Numbered from the stretch's first letter, positions 34,245-43,349 are shown. The stretch: DNA of 64,000 nucleotides from Arthrobacter sp. (GCF_031179985.1 NZ_JAPSHJ010000019.1:11125-75124); one strand, 5' to 3'. Notes: generated by a model from the sequence alone, not told the origin. Numbers and translations: made by a program.

Positions 34245-35901
34245 AGCCCCCGCCTACGTCGCTAAAACAAAAGCCGGCCGAATCACGGACTTTGTAGACG
34301 AGCGCGTTGGCGGCTCGGGCATCCTCCGGGAGTTTGGCCGCAAGGTATTTCCGGACCACTGGTCCTTTATGTTCGGCGAAGTCGCCTTGTACTCCTTCGT
34401 CATCCTTCTTTTGTCGGGTACGTTCCTCACGTTCTTCTTCGACCCGTCCATGGCGGAGACCCATTACGATGGCTCCTTCACCGGGCTGCAGAATGTTGAA
34501 ATGTCAGTTGCGTACAGCTCGTCGCTGGACATCTCCTTTGATGTCCGTGGCGGTTTGTTCATGCGCCAGGTACACCACTGGGCGGCCCTGCTGTTCGTAG
34601 CCTCGATTGCTGTTCACATGCTGCGTGTGTTCTTCACAGGCGCCTTCCGCAAGCCACGTGAACTCAACTGGGTTGTCGGCGGAGTCCTGCTGATCCTCGC
34701 CATGGCAGCCGGCTTCACCGGTTACTCACTCCCCGATGACCTCCTTTCCGGCAACGGACTGCGCATCATCGACGGTGTTATCAAGTCCATTCCGGTCATC
34801 GGAACGTACATCTCGTTCTTCCTCTTCGGCGGGGAGTTCCCGGGCACGGTCATCATTGGCAGGCTCTACATGCTGCACATCCTGTTGGTCCCGGCCCTGA
34901 TCCTGCTCATGATTGTGTTGCACCTCTTTATGGTGGTTGTCCACAAGCACACGCAGTACCCCGGTCCCGGCCGCAATGACGGCAATGTCGTCGGCTACCC
35001 CCTGGGCCCTGTCTATGCAGCGAAGGCCGGCGGGTTCTTCTTCATTGTCTTCGGTGTTATCGCACTGATGGCAGCGTTCTTCACGATCAACCCAATCTGG
35101 AACTACGGCCCGTACGACCCCTCTCCTGTGTCTGCAGGCACCCAGCCTGACTGGTACATCGGCTTCGTTGATGGAGCGCTCCGCCTGATGCCCGGCGTCA
35201 TCGGTGACTTCCACTTCGAGTACGTGATCTTCGGCTATGTCCTGACACTCAATGTGCTCCTGCCGGCACTGGTTCCTGCGGGCATCCTCTTCACGGTCAT
35301 GTTCATGTACCCGTGGATCGAGCGTTGGATCACCAAGGACAACCGCGAACACCACGTTCTGGACCGTCCGAGGAACGCACCCACCCGTACCGCAATCGGA
35401 ATGGCCGGCTTCACCTGGTACTGCGTCATGTGGGCGGCCGCTGGTTCTGACCTCATTGCGACACACTTCAATGTGTCCCTGAACGATGTCACCTACTGGC
35501 TGCGCGCGCTGTTCTTCATTGGCCCCGTGCTGGCGTTCATCGTCACCAAGCGTGTTGCCTTGGCCCTGCAGCGCAAGGACCGTGAGATCGCCCTCCACGG
35601 CCGCGAGACAGGACGTATCGTACGCCTGCCCCACGGTGAGTTCATCGAGGTCCACGCTCCACTGGACGAGTACAAGCGTTACAAGTTGGTCGGTTTCGAA
35701 TCGCCCGCACCGCTTCCGGCCGTTCCGAACGAGCATGGAATCGTGACCAGGAAAGAGAAGCGACGCGCCGCTCTTTCCAAGCTGTTCTTCGAGGACCGGG
35801 TAGCTCCGGCCACACCTGCAGAGCTTGAAGCAGCCCATGGCCACCACGGGCCGCACGAAGCTGTAGAGGCTGCAGACGAACAACGGAGCCTCACCCACTA
35901 G
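34216..35901 (+). CDS. qcrB: Cytochrome bc1 cytochrome b subunit
   Basis: A 561-residue cytochrome b with about nine spans. The first heme-ligand His pair is in RQVHHWAALLFVASIAVHMLRV and the second in LHILLVPALILLMIVLHLFMVVVHKH. The Q-site PEWY-like loop reads SAGTQPDWYIGF (PDWY in place of PEWY, as usual in actinobacteria). A long cytosolic C-terminus (residues about 450-561) is typical. The ATG at 34216 is chosen over GTG 34213 and ATG 34222 by ribosome spacing; the choice is not secure. It ends 36 bases before a 16-bp perfect hairpin. Confidence 0.95.
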   Translation: MSMSAASTAEAPAYVAKTKAGRITDFVDERVGGSGILREFGRKVFPDHWSFMFGEVALYSFVILLLSGTFLTFFFDPSMAETHYDGSFTGLQNVEMSVAYSSSLDISFDVRGGLFMRQVHHWAALLFVASIAVHMLRVFFTGAFRKPRELNWVVGGVLLILAMAAGFTGYSLPDDLLSGNGLRIIDGVIKSIPVIGTYISFFLFGGEFPGTVIIGRLYMLHILLVPALILLMIVLHLFMVVVHKHTQYPGPGRNDGNVVGYPLGPVYAAKAGGFFFIVFGVIALMAAFFTINPIWNYGPYDPSPVSAGTQPDWYIGFVDGALRLMPGVIGDFHFEYVIFGYVLTLNVLLPALVPAGILFTVMFMYPWIERWITKDNREHHVLDRPRNAPTRTAIGMAGFTWYCVMWAAAGSDLIATHFNVSLNDVTYWLRALFFIGPVLAFIVTKRVALALQRKDREIALHGRETGRIVRLPHGEFIEVHAPLDEYKRYKLVGFESPAPLPAVPNEHGIVTRKEKRRAALSKLFFEDRVAPATPAELEAAHGHHGPHEAVEAADEQRSLTH

Positions 35902-35936
35902 CAGCGGCCACAATACGCTGCAACTGCTTCTGAGCC

Positions 35937-35972
35937 ACGTAAGGCCCGGTCCATTTGGACCGGGCCTTACGT
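35937..35972. terminator. Bidirectional terminator after qcrB
   Basis: A perfect 16-bp stem, ACGTAAGGCCCGGTCC paired with its complement around a four-base loop ATTT (loop 35953-35956). It lies between convergent qcrB and the HutC-type gene. Confidence 0.9.
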
Positions 35973-35990
35973 GTTGCCTGGAACGAGTTG

Positions 35991-36782
35991 CTATTGCTGG
36001 CGATAGCCCGACGAGTAGTTCCGCGTGGGCCGCACGCCAGGACGCTGCAAGGGCACCCAGAGCTTATAGCGGTCAGCACGGTAATAAGAGACGGAATAGT
36101 CCACCATCGCCCTTGCGACGAAGGCATGACGCTGGATCTTCAGCAGCGGCGAGCCGACTTCGACATTAAGAAGACGCGCCGTTGAAGGAGTGGCAGCCGT
36201 CGCCTCAATCATGTCCTCGCCCCATTCCATGACGAGTCCGTAGCGTTCACTCAGAACGTTGTACAGGGACGTGGGTGGTTCAGCGTCCAGCAGGCCTGGG
36301 ACACGGTGGGCGGGGATAAAGTTCTCGTCCACACTCATCGGCTCGTTATCGGCCAACAGGAGCCTCCTGAACCGGACAAGGGCCGTCCCTTCCTCGAGTT
36401 GCAGCTCACGGGCCAGGAAGGCGCTGGCTGCGATCTGTTCGAAGCTCAGAACTTTGGCTGCAGGAACCATGCCGCGGCGTTGCATCTCTTCCGTGTAGGA
36501 CGTGAGCTTAACCTGGAGGTCGAGTTTGGGTCTGCGGACGAAAGTACCGAGCCCCACCACACGCTCAATGACCTCCTCCCCCACGAGAGCATCAATTGCC
36601 TGCCTCACAGTCATTCTTGCCAGCCCAAAACGTTCGGCCAGATCTCTTTCCGAGGGGAGCGCTGAGCCAGGCGGGCACGAAGAACCGATATAGGCCCTGA
36701 GTAGCTCTCGAAGCTGAATGTAGATGGGAGTACCGCTCTTGCGGTCGATGTCCCCGGCAATGCGGGCCGCGTCAGAAGGCAT
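35991..36782 (-). CDS. GntR-family regulator, HutC/UTRA subfamily (DasR/NagR-like)
   Basis: A 263-residue transcription factor. The GntR winged HTH is at residues about 15-75 (ALPSERDLAERFGLARMTVRQAIDALVGE, with GLGTFVRRPK after it). The UTRA effector domain includes LTSYTEEMQRRGMVPAAKVLSFE and DNEPMSVDENFIPAHRVPGLL. The UTRA domain binds sugar phosphates such as glucosamine-6-phosphate in DasR and NagR. A dre-like palindrome 56 bases upstream and a divergent HPr gene suggest control of PTS or aminosugar genes. GGAAGGG eight bases before the ATG at 36782. Confidence 0.9.
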   Translation of the reverse strand: MPSDAARIAGDIDRKSGTPIYIQLRELLRAYIGSSCPPGSALPSERDLAERFGLARMTVRQAIDALVGEEVIERVVGLGTFVRRPKLDLQVKLTSYTEEMQRRGMVPAAKVLSFEQIAASAFLARELQLEEGTALVRFRRLLLADNEPMSVDENFIPAHRVPGLLDAEPPTSLYNVLSERYGLVMEWGEDMIEATAATPSTARLLNVEVGSPLLKIQRHAFVARAMVDYSVSYYRADRYKLWVPLQRPGVRPTRNYSSGYRQQ

Positions 36783-36837
36783 CAGTGGCGCCCTTCCGAT
36801 AGTTTTTCATGAGACAAGCCTAGGCCACGTCAGGCAG

Positions 36838-36849
36838 AGGTCTAGACCA
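36838..36849. promoter_or_regulatory. dre-like operator (DasR-type box)
   Basis: AGGTCTAGACCA contains the perfect 10-bp palindrome GGTCTAGACC. It differs from the known core TGGTCTAGACCA at one base. It lies in the spacer shared by the HutC-type regulator and the HPr gene, 16 bases before a possible -35 (TTGCAC at 36865) of the HPr promoter. Confidence 0.7.
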
Positions 36850-36947
36850 CCCCTTCGTCTCGGATTGCACGCTCTGAAGGGACCACGGCTACCCTTGGAT
36901 TGGTTGATCAAACAGTGGCCGCATGCCGCTGCAGAGAAGGAGTTGCG

Positions 36948-37292
36948 ATGCCAGTTCGTAAGGCGATCGTGGAATCAGAAATAGGGCTCCATGCCCGGCC
37001 GGCAGCGCGGTTTGTACGGGCTGTCACGGAGACCGGGCTTCCGGTGACCATCAGCAAAGAAGGCATATCCCCGGTGGATGCCCGCTCCCTCCTGGAAGTC
37101 ATGACGGCGGACTTCGGATGCGGGTGCGAGATTGAGCTGTCCGTTTCCCCGGAAGCCCTCCCCGCCGGCTTCACAGAGGAAGACGCCGAGGGCGCGTTGA
37201 CGGCACTGGGTGCGCTGCTGGAGGGGATGGGAACGGACCAGCGGGTATCACGCGTGCCCTCTCTTGCTCCGGACCAGGCGGCTGTTTCCTGA
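36948..37292 (+). CDS. ptsH: HPr phosphocarrier protein of the PTS, C-terminally extended
   Basis: A 114-residue HPr. The phosphorylated His is in SEIGLHARPAARFV (about residue 15) and the regulatory Ser region reads DARSLLEVMTADFGCG. The usual length is about 88-93 residues; here roughly 20 extra residues, ending VSRVPSLAPDQAAVS, follow the last helix. HPr carries phosphate from enzyme I to the sugar-specific enzymes II. AAGGAG six bases before the ATG at 36948 fixes the start. The gene stands alone, followed by a strong hairpin, so it is probably monocistronic. Confidence 0.9.
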   Translation: MPVRKAIVESEIGLHARPAARFVRAVTETGLPVTISKEGISPVDARSLLEVMTADFGCGCEIELSVSPEALPAGFTEEDAEGALTALGALLEGMGTDQRVSRVPSLAPDQAAVS

Positions 37293-37345
37293 GCAACTTC
37301 ACCTCTGTTTGACCCGGCATCATCCTGGAGGCGAAGGTCTTAAAC

Positions 37346-37379
37346 ACGGCGGGCCCCACCAAAAGGTGGGGCCCGCCGT
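37346..37379. terminator. Terminator after ptsH / ctaF
   Basis: A perfect 15-bp stem beginning ACGGCGGGCCCCACC, loop AAAA at 37361-37364. It sits between convergent ptsH and ctaF and may serve both strands. Confidence 0.88.
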
Positions 37380-37408
37380 CGTACATCTATAACACTTGCG
37401 CCTCAAGG

Positions 37409-37810
37409 CTAGTGGGCGTGGTCGCCTCGGCTGTACTCAAACACCCAGCCAACGAGGGCTACTGTGGCAAGTCCCGCTGCTATGAATACAATCCAGAAGC
37501 CGACAGCAAGGCCCAGGAAGCCAGCCGCGCAGGCCAGGCCCAGTACGAGCGGCCACCAGCTCCAGGGACTGAAGTGGCCCTGTTCGCCAGCACCCTCGTG
37601 GATCTCAGCGTCAGCCCGGTCTTCCGGCCGCAAACCGACCCGCTTACCAGTGAAGCCAAGATAGGCACCGATCATGCCGGCAAGACCGCCCACGAGAAGA
37701 ATGCCGAGGATACCCACCCACTCAGACCACTGAGTGAGGAAACCGTAAATCAGCGAGACCGGGACGAAGAAAAACACTCCGGCTCCAAATATCCATGATT
37801 CGATCTTCAC
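37409..37810 (-). CDS. ctaF: Cytochrome c oxidase subunit IV (actinobacterial)
   Basis: A 133-residue membrane protein with four spans: [42 protein letters not shown], and two in the C-terminal half ([23 protein letters not shown] and [18 protein letters not shown]). This size and layout define the actinobacterial subunit IV, required for the aa3 oxidase. Its start overlaps the ctaD stop (37807-37810), so it is coupled to that gene. It ends with an acidic-His tail RGDHAH. Convergent with ptsH across a 15-bp hairpin. Confidence 0.93.
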   Translation of the reverse strand: MKIESWIFGAGVFFFVPVSLIYGFLTQWSEWVGILGILLVGGLAGMIGAYLGFTGKRVGLRPEDRADAEIHEGAGEQGHFSPWSWWPLVLGLACAAGFLGLAVGFWIVFIAAGLATVALVGWVFEYSRGDHAH

Positions 37811-39531
37811 TTTGAGGCGTCCTTCTGGTCGGCGTTACCGAGCGTCGCCGCAGCGGGTGCCGGAGACTCAACGGTATGGGATTGGGATAGCTCCGGGTGG
37901 TGCAGATCCAGGGCCGGACGCTCCGAACGGATCCGCGGCAGTGAGGTGAAGTTGTGCCGCGGCGGCGGGCACGAGGTAGCCCACTCCAGTGAGGCCCCGA
38001 AGCCCCAAGGGTCATCCACTTCGACCTTCTCGGTGCTGCGCCAGGTGATGTAAACGTTCCAGAAGAACGGGATCAGTGACGCACCGAGAACGAATGAGGC
38101 AATCGTGGAGAACTGATTCATCCAGGTGAAGTTGTCCTGGGGCATGTAGTCCGCGTAGCGGCGCGGCATACCTTCAACGCCCAGCCAGTGCTGGATGAGG
38201 AACGTGCCGTGGAAGCCCAGGAACAGGAGCCAGAAGTGGATCTTGCCCAAGCGTTCGTTCAGCATCTTGCCGGTCCACTTGGGCCACCAGAAGTAGAAGC
38301 CGGCGAACATAGCGAACACAACGGTGCCGAAGACCACGTAGTGGAAGTGCGCCACCACAAAGTACGAGTCGGAAACGTGGAAGTCCAGCGGCGGTGAAGC
38401 CAGGATAATGCCCGTCAGACCGCCGAAGAGGAACGTTGCCAGGAACCCGATGCTCCACAGCATGGGGGTTTCGAACGTGATGGATCCGCGCCACATGGTG
38501 CCGATCCAGTTGAAGAACTTCACCCCGGTGGGGACGGCGATCAGCATGGTCATGAAGGCGAAGAACGGCAGCAGAACCGAGCCCGTCACGTACATGTGGT
38601 GGGCCCACACGGTCACAGAGAGAGCGGCAATTGCGATCGTAGCGTAGACCAGGCCCTTGTAGCCGAAGATCGGCTTGCGGCTGAAGACCGGGAAGATCTC
38701 CGAGACGATGCCGAAGAACGGCAGGGCGATGATGTACACCTCAGGGTGGCCGAAGAACCAGAACAGGTGCTGCCAAAGCACAGCTCCGCCGTTCTCCGGG
38801 TCAAAGATGTGTGCACCGAACTTACGGTCCGCACCCAAGGCGAACAGCGCTGCCGCCAGCGGCGGGAACGCCATCAGCACGAGGATGGACGTGACAAGGG
38901 CGTTCCAGGTAAAGATGGGCATACGCCACATGGTCATGCCGGGAGCACGCATGCAGATGATGGTGGTGATGAAGTTAACGGCTCCGAGGATGGTGCCGAA
39001 ACCCGAGAGCGCCAGGCCGAACACCCACAGGTCGCCGCCGATGCCGGGGCTGAAGGTGGTGTTGGACAGCGGGGCGTACGCAAACCAGCCAAAGGACGCG
39101 GCGCCCTGCGGGGTGATAAAGCCGGACACCGCAATGGTGGAGCCGAACAGGAAGAACCAGAAGGCCAGGGCATTCAGGCGGGGGAAGGCAACGTCAGGGG
39201 CGCCGATCTGCAGGGGCATGATGACATTGGTGAAGCCGGCGAACAATGGCGTTGCGAACATCAGCAACATCACGGTTCCATGCATGGTGAAGAGCTGGTT
39301 GTACTGTTCCTTGGTCTGCAGGATCTGCATACCCGGTTCAAACAGTTCTGCGCGGATAAGCAGCGCCATGACGCCACCAAAGCAGAAGAACACGAAGGAC
39401 GCGATCAGGTACATGTACCCGATGGTCTTGTGGTCAGTCGAGGTGATCCAGTTGACGACGATGCGTCCCTTGGACTTAGGAACTACGGGAGCTTCGAGGA
39501 TCCCGGCGGGCGATTGAGTGTACGTAGCCAC
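37807..39531 (-). CDS. ctaD: Cytochrome c oxidase subunit I (main copy)
   Basis: A 574-residue heme-copper oxidase subunit I. It shares the ligand motifs of the other copy: [36 protein letters not shown] and [10 protein letters not shown]. It lies in the usual ctaC-ctaD-ctaF order. GTG start at 39531 behind AAGGGGAG. Its C-terminus ends [19 protein letters not shown] and a short variable tail. The core protein is about nine-tenths identical to the stray copy at 23833. It probably forms the main aa3 oxidase with CtaC, CtaE and CtaF and couples to QcrCAB. Confidence 0.95.
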   Translation of the reverse strand: MATYTQSPAGILEAPVVPKSKGRIVVNWITSTDHKTIGYMYLIASFVFFCFGGVMALLIRAELFEPGMQILQTKEQYNQLFTMHGTVMLLMFATPLFAGFTNVIMPLQIGAPDVAFPRLNALAFWFFLFGSTIAVSGFITPQGAASFGWFAYAPLSNTTFSPGIGGDLWVFGLALSGFGTILGAVNFITTIICMRAPGMTMWRMPIFTWNALVTSILVLMAFPPLAAALFALGADRKFGAHIFDPENGGAVLWQHLFWFFGHPEVYIIALPFFGIVSEIFPVFSRKPIFGYKGLVYATIAIAALSVTVWAHHMYVTGSVLLPFFAFMTMLIAVPTGVKFFNWIGTMWRGSITFETPMLWSIGFLATFLFGGLTGIILASPPLDFHVSDSYFVVAHFHYVVFGTVVFAMFAGFYFWWPKWTGKMLNERLGKIHFWLLFLGFHGTFLIQHWLGVEGMPRRYADYMPQDNFTWMNQFSTIASFVLGASLIPFFWNVYITWRSTEKVEVDDPWGFGASLEWATSCPPPRHNFTSLPRIRSERPALDLHHPELSQSHTVESPAPAAATLGNADQKDASK

Positions 39532-39542
39532 GGTCGCTCCCC

Positions 39543-40415
39543 TTACTTAATTTCGTTCAGGTTGGGATTGCGGTCGTACTCTTCGCCGAGGAGCCCTGTG
39601 TTGCCATCCTGGCGCAGCTGGTCCATATGGGCCTGGAATTCGGATTCAGAGACAACCTTCACGCGGAACAGCATTTCGGAGTGGTATTCCCCGCAAAGCT
39701 CGGCGCACTTGCCGTCGTACGTTCCTTCTTTGGTAGGCGTGAACCGGATGTAGTTGGTCCTGCCCGGAATCATGTCGCGCTTCTGAAGGAAGGCCGGCAC
39801 CCAGAAGGAGTGGATAACGTCGCGGGCGTTGAGCTCGAGGTCTACAGACTTGTTGACCGGCAGGTAGAGAGTAGGGAGCTTCTCCTTGTCCACTTCCTCA
39901 CCGGTCAGGTGGGCCTGGACGCCGGCTTCGTGGAGGTCTTCATTGATGACCTCGCCAGCCTTGTAGTTGAAATCCCACGCCCACTGCTTTCCGCGGACAT
40001 CCACCACGACGTCGGCCGGCTGGGACCTGTCATCGATCGCCTGCTGATCGCGGTCGGTGAAGTAAAAGAACACCAGCACCATGAACAACGGAATGGTGAG
40101 GTAGAAGACTTCCAGTGGAAGGTTGAAGCTCGTCTGCCGGGGAAATCCAACCGTGCCCTTCCGGCGACGGTAAGCGACGATGCACCAGATCATCAGACCC
40201 CACGTGATGGCGCCGACGATCAATGCGGCTATCCATGAGTTGACCCAGAGGTCCATGATTCGGTCAGTGTGATTGGTGGTGCCACGCTCGGTGGGCAGCC
40301 ACCCCTTCTGTACCTCTGGTGAACATCCAGTCAAAGCCAACGCGCCGGCTAATGCCAAGCCTGTGATCGAAGAGATCTTTTTGCGTCGGCTGCCGGTTCG
40401 GTTCTGCGAACTCAC
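39543..40415 (-). CDS. ctaC: Cytochrome c oxidase subunit II
   Basis: A 290-residue subunit II lipoprotein. The signal peptide ends LTGC with the lipid Cys near residue 31. Two membrane hairpin segments follow ([22 protein letters not shown] and [17 protein letters not shown]). The CuA cupredoxin domain has the ligand string [12 protein letters not shown] with the upstream His in IHSFWVPAF, and the aromatic region reads KQWAWDFNY. It receives electrons from QcrC. Start GTG at 40415. It is 12 bases before ctaD and 183 bases after erpA, the spacer holding a large palindrome. Confidence 0.95.
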   Translation of the reverse strand: MSSQNRTGSRRKKISSITGLALAGALALTGCSPEVQKGWLPTERGTTNHTDRIMDLWVNSWIAALIVGAITWGLMIWCIVAYRRRKGTVGFPRQTSFNLPLEVFYLTIPLFMVLVFFYFTDRDQQAIDDRSQPADVVVDVRGKQWAWDFNYKAGEVINEDLHEAGVQAHLTGEEVDKEKLPTLYLPVNKSVDLELNARDVIHSFWVPAFLQKRDMIPGRTNYIRFTPTKEGTYDGKCAELCGEYHSEMLFRVKVVSESEFQAHMDQLRQDGNTGLLGEEYDRNPNLNEIK

Positions 40416-40442
40416 AGACGGCCCTTCCTACTTGTTGCTGTC

Positions 40443-40467
40443 GCCCGGGCTGTCTAAGCCCCCGGGC
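40443..40467. terminator. Imperfect hairpin upstream of ctaC
   Basis: GCCCGGGCT pairs with AGCCCCCGGGC with a two-base bulge, about 30 bases before ctaC. On the ctaC mRNA it would lie in the leader. A regulatory or terminator role is unclear. Confidence 0.35.
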
Positions 40468-40533
40468 ACACGAAAAGTTTTACTACTCGGTGTAGAGCTT
40501 ACCGCTCCCCGGGGGTTTTCGCCCACATGACTG

Positions 40534-40578
40534 CACCGTGCGTCGGCGCCGGTTTAAACCGGTCGCCGGGGCACGGTG
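40534..40578. promoter_or_regulatory. Nested palindrome between erpA and ctaC
   Basis: Outer arms CACCGTGC (40534-40541) and GCACGGTG (40571-40578) enclose CGGCG/CGCCG and a perfect central 14-bp palindrome CCGGTTTAAACCGG (40549-40562). In all about 20 base pairs could form. It lies 20 bases after the erpA stop and so may be its terminator, though no T-run follows; a role upstream of ctaC is possible. Confidence 0.6.
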
Positions 40579-40597
40579 AAGTGGACCGTATTTCCGG

Positions 40598-40987
40598 TCA
40601 GTGGAACGAATCGCCGCAGGCGCAGGAGCCTCCGGCATTAGGGTTGTCGATGGTGAAACCCTGCTTCGCGATGGTGTCCTCGAAGTCGATGCTGGCACCG
40701 CTGAGGTAGGGGACACTCATCTTGTCAACCACTACCTCGACACCGTCGTAATCGCGTACGGCATCGCCGTCCAGGATCCGCTCGTCAAAGTACAGCTGGT
40801 AGATAAGCCCTGAGCAGCCGCCGGGCTGGACGGCCACGCGCAGTCGAAGGTCGGTGCGGCCTTCCTGCTCCAAGAGGCTGCGGACCTTGCCGGCAGCGAC
40901 GTCGGTCAGCTTGACCTCGTGGCTGGCCAGCTCCTCGCCGGTGATCTCCGTGGATTCGATGCTGTTTTCATTGGTCGTAGTACTCAT
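40598..40987 (-). CDS. erpA: Iron-sulfur cluster insertion protein, ErpA/HesB family
   Basis: A 129-residue A-type carrier. The three conserved Cys are present: GGCSGLIYQLYF and the C-terminal GGSCACGDSF (CxC). The N-terminal 25 residues, rich in Thr, Asn and Glu, are an extension before the HesB domain (VKLTDVAAGKVRSLL). It transfers Fe-S clusters to target proteins such as the Rieske subunit or radical-SAM enzymes. ATG at 40987 with AAGAAGG seven bases upstream. It is just upstream of ctaC on the same strand, a neighbourhood seen in many actinobacteria. Confidence 0.92.
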   Translation of the reverse strand: MSTTTNENSIESTEITGEELASHEVKLTDVAAGKVRSLLEQEGRTDLRLRVAVQPGGCSGLIYQLYFDERILDGDAVRDYDGVEVVVDKMSVPYLSGASIDFEDTIAKQGFTIDNPNAGGSCACGDSFH

Positions 40988-41164
40988 TGGCCTACCTTCT
41001 TGCAACATGGTGGCGACCAGGCTGTCGCCTTGTCCGCCCCGGGGAAACGGTATGGGCTATAGCTAATGCTACGTCGCGCAGTGCTCTAGCTCTAACTTCA
41101 GACGTAACCGTTCTTAGGACCTGAATGTTCCCGGAGACTGATTTACGGGCCCTGATCACTCCCT

Positions 41165-42601
41165 TTACGCCAGGCCTTCGTGATTAAGAGTTGCCAGCAG
41201 GAGCGCCTCTGCGACAACCGCATTGCGGAAATCACCAAGATGAAGGGACTCGTTGGCGCTGTGGGCCCGGGAATCCGGATCCTCAACGCCCGTCACCAGG
41301 ATCTGGACGTTCGGGTAAAGCTCGGTGAGGTCTGCGATGAACGGGATAGAGCCGCCGATCCCCATCTCAACAGCAGGAACACCCCATGCCTCACCCAAGG
41401 CCCACATTGCCTTGCGGGCAGCTGCGGAACCGGTGTCCGTGAGGAAGGAGTTCCCCTGTTCCCCGGGGGTGAACACAACGCGCGCGCCGAAAGGAGGGTT
41501 GGTCTCTACATGTTTCCGGACGGCCTCCATGGCCTGATCGGGGTCCTGGCCGGGAGCCAGGCGAAGGCTGAACTTTACTTTCGCCCTCGGCAGGAGGGTA
41601 TTGGAAGCCACGTCCACTCCCGGTGCATCAAAACCGATGATGGAGAGCGAAGGCTTGGTCCACAACCGGGATGCGATACTCCCCGTACCTGCGAGCCTCA
41701 CGCCGTCGAGCACCGAAGCGTCGGCGCGGTACTCCGCCTCCGTGAGGTCCACCGCAACCTCGTCCCCACCCACCAGCCCTTCAATGGCGACATTCCCGTC
41801 CTCATCATGAAACGTGGCGATGATGCGGGACAGCAGAGTTGGTGCGTCAAGGACCGGGCCACCGAACATACCTGAGTGGACGGCATGTTCGAGGACCTGG
41901 ACTTCCACCGTGCCGTCCACCAGCCCCCGCAGGCTCGTCGTCAGGGCCGGAATTCCGACTTTCCAGTTGCTGGAATCGGCAACCACTATGACATCGGCGC
42001 GGAGCAACTCACGATGCTTTTCGAGGAAGGCCCTGAAAGTGGGGGAACCGGCTTCCTCCTCACCTTCAAAGAAGAACGTGACTCCCAGTCCGAACTGATC
42101 CGCCAGAACTTCTGAGACGGCGGAATAAGCCGCTATGTGCGCCATGATTCCTGCTTTGTCATCGGCGGCACCGCGTCCAAAGAGACGGCCGTCACGTTCG
42201 ACGGCGGTGAAGGGCTCTGATTTCCACAGGCCGGCATCCCCGGGGGGCTGGACGTCGTGATGTGCGTAAAGGAGGACCGTTGGCCTGCCCTGACCGGCTT
42301 TCCGGCGTGCGACGACGGCCGGTCCGCCAGGCGTTCCGTCCTCCTTGTCGCAGCGGAGGATCTGGACGTCGCTGAGGCCCGCCTGGCTCACCAGTTCCGC
42401 AACATGCTTGGCGCTGCGGTCCAGTTCTGCGGGATCGAAGCTCGGCCAGGCAATCCCAGGGATGCTGACAAGGTTCTTGAGTTTCTCCACAGTTGCCTCA
42501 AAAGCATCGTCCACTGCACGTTTGAGGTCTTCAATCCGGGTTTCGTCCAGGGGCTTACTCGAGGTCTGTGAGAGCTGGGCGGGAGTTGATGTCATGGCCA
42601 C
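41165..42601 (-). CDS. M20-family metallopeptidase (dipeptidase)
   Basis: A 478-residue M20/M25/M40 peptidase. The first zinc motif is LLYAHHDVQPPGD (His and Asp), followed by GRGAADDKAGIMAHIAA with the bridging Asp, the catalytic Glu pair in FFFEGEEEAGSPTF, Asp in VIVVADSSNW and the final His in SANESLHLGDF. A dimerisation (lid) domain lies in the middle, around residues 220-370. It should hydrolyse a dipeptide or aminoacyl bond in the cytoplasm. Two near starts are possible (42601, or ATG at 42595). It is a single gene, divergent from the DUF3043 gene. Confidence 0.88.
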   Translation of the reverse strand: MAMTSTPAQLSQTSSKPLDETRIEDLKRAVDDAFEATVEKLKNLVSIPGIAWPSFDPAELDRSAKHVAELVSQAGLSDVQILRCDKEDGTPGGPAVVARRKAGQGRPTVLLYAHHDVQPPGDAGLWKSEPFTAVERDGRLFGRGAADDKAGIMAHIAAYSAVSEVLADQFGLGVTFFFEGEEEAGSPTFRAFLEKHRELLRADVIVVADSSNWKVGIPALTTSLRGLVDGTVEVQVLEHAVHSGMFGGPVLDAPTLLSRIIATFHDEDGNVAIEGLVGGDEVAVDLTEAEYRADASVLDGVRLAGTGSIASRLWTKPSLSIIGFDAPGVDVASNTLLPRAKVKFSLRLAPGQDPDQAMEAVRKHVETNPPFGARVVFTPGEQGNSFLTDTGSAAARKAMWALGEAWGVPAVEMGIGGSIPFIADLTELYPNVQILVTGVEDPDSRAHSANESLHLGDFRNAVVAEALLLATLNHEGLA

Positions 42602-42734
42602 ACACTACCGCTGTACTAGACGACGACAAACCGGCCAGCCCCTTCCTCTGGTGCGGAAATTCAGGCCCTGACAGTGACCCGCCGGGCGGCAGTGACGGTT
42701 CAGATGGAGAACATCAGTGACATCGCCCTCAGGG

Positions 42735-42740
42735 TATTCT
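42735..42740 (+). promoter_or_regulatory. -10 box of leaderless DUF3043 gene
   Basis: TATTCT, six bases before the GTG at 42747, which opens the conserved FGRRKEAP N-terminus. Confidence 0.4.
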
Positions 42741-42746
42741 GTAGTG

Positions 42747-43349
42747 GTGTTTGGACGTAGAAAAGAAGCGCCATTGGCGCAAGACGTAGTTGATCAGCAG
42801 GCAGCCGAGGCTGAGGCCCGGCAGAACGCAGCCGTTGGCAAGGGCACGCCGACGCCCAAGCGCAAGGCACAGGAAGCCGCACGCAAGCGGCCGTTGGTGC
42901 CTGAAGACCGCAAAGCCTCAAAGGCCGCCGAGCGCGCTGCCGTACAGGAACAGCGACTGAAAATGCGCCGCGCCCTGGATACCGGCGATGAGAGGTTCCT
43001 GCCGCTGCGCGACAAGGGCCCGCAGAAGCGCTACGCCCGGGACTACGTGGACGCACGCTTCAGCCTTGGCGAGTACCTGATGTTCGGAGCTCTCGTGTTC
43101 GTCATCGTGTCATTGCTCATCCCTGCAAGCAGCGAACTGATGGTCTACGTCCTCGTAGGGTTCTGGGTCATGTTCCTTGCAGTTTTCGTCGACGTCTTCA
43201 TCCTGTCCAGGAAGCTGCGGAAGCGCCTCACTGAAAAGTTCGGTGAACCGGAGCGCGGAACCGTCTGGTACGGGTCCATGCGCTCCCTGCAGTTCCGTAA
43301 GCTGCGCCTCCCAAAGCCGCTGGTCAGCCGCGGCGAGTACCCCTCCTGA
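42747..43349 (+). CDS. DUF3043 membrane protein
   Basis: A 200-residue protein of the actinobacterial DUF3043 family. After FGRRKEAP comes a basic, low-complexity segment (TPTPKRKAQEAARKRPLVPEDRKASKAAERAA), then MRRALDTGDERFLPLRDKGPQKRYARDYVDARFSLGEY, then two membrane spans (MFGALVFVIVSLLIPAS and LMVYVLVGFWVMFLAVFVDVFIL) and a basic C-terminus. The function is unknown to me. The GTG at 42747 is used because a TATTCT box is six bases upstream; a GTG at 42744 and longer frames are possible. A clear terminator follows at 43389. Confidence 0.85.
   Translation: MFGRRKEAPLAQDVVDQQAAEAEARQNAAVGKGTPTPKRKAQEAARKRPLVPEDRKASKAAERAAVQEQRLKMRRALDTGDERFLPLRDKGPQKRYARDYVDARFSLGEYLMFGALVFVIVSLLIPASSELMVYVLVGFWVMFLAVFVDVFILSRKLRKRLTEKFGEPERGTVWYGSMRSLQFRKLRLPKPLVSRGEYPS

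Noticed and set aside
34726..35913. Long minus-strand open frame opposite qcrB (about 395 codons)
   Set aside because: Low-complexity, Asp/Glu/Gln-rich composition typical of high-GC antisense frames; qcrB on the plus strand is unambiguous.
38596..39753. Long plus-strand open frame opposite the main ctaD
   Set aside because: It is antisense to a conserved oxidase gene, and a matching frame lies opposite the other ctaD copy, as expected from shared sequence.
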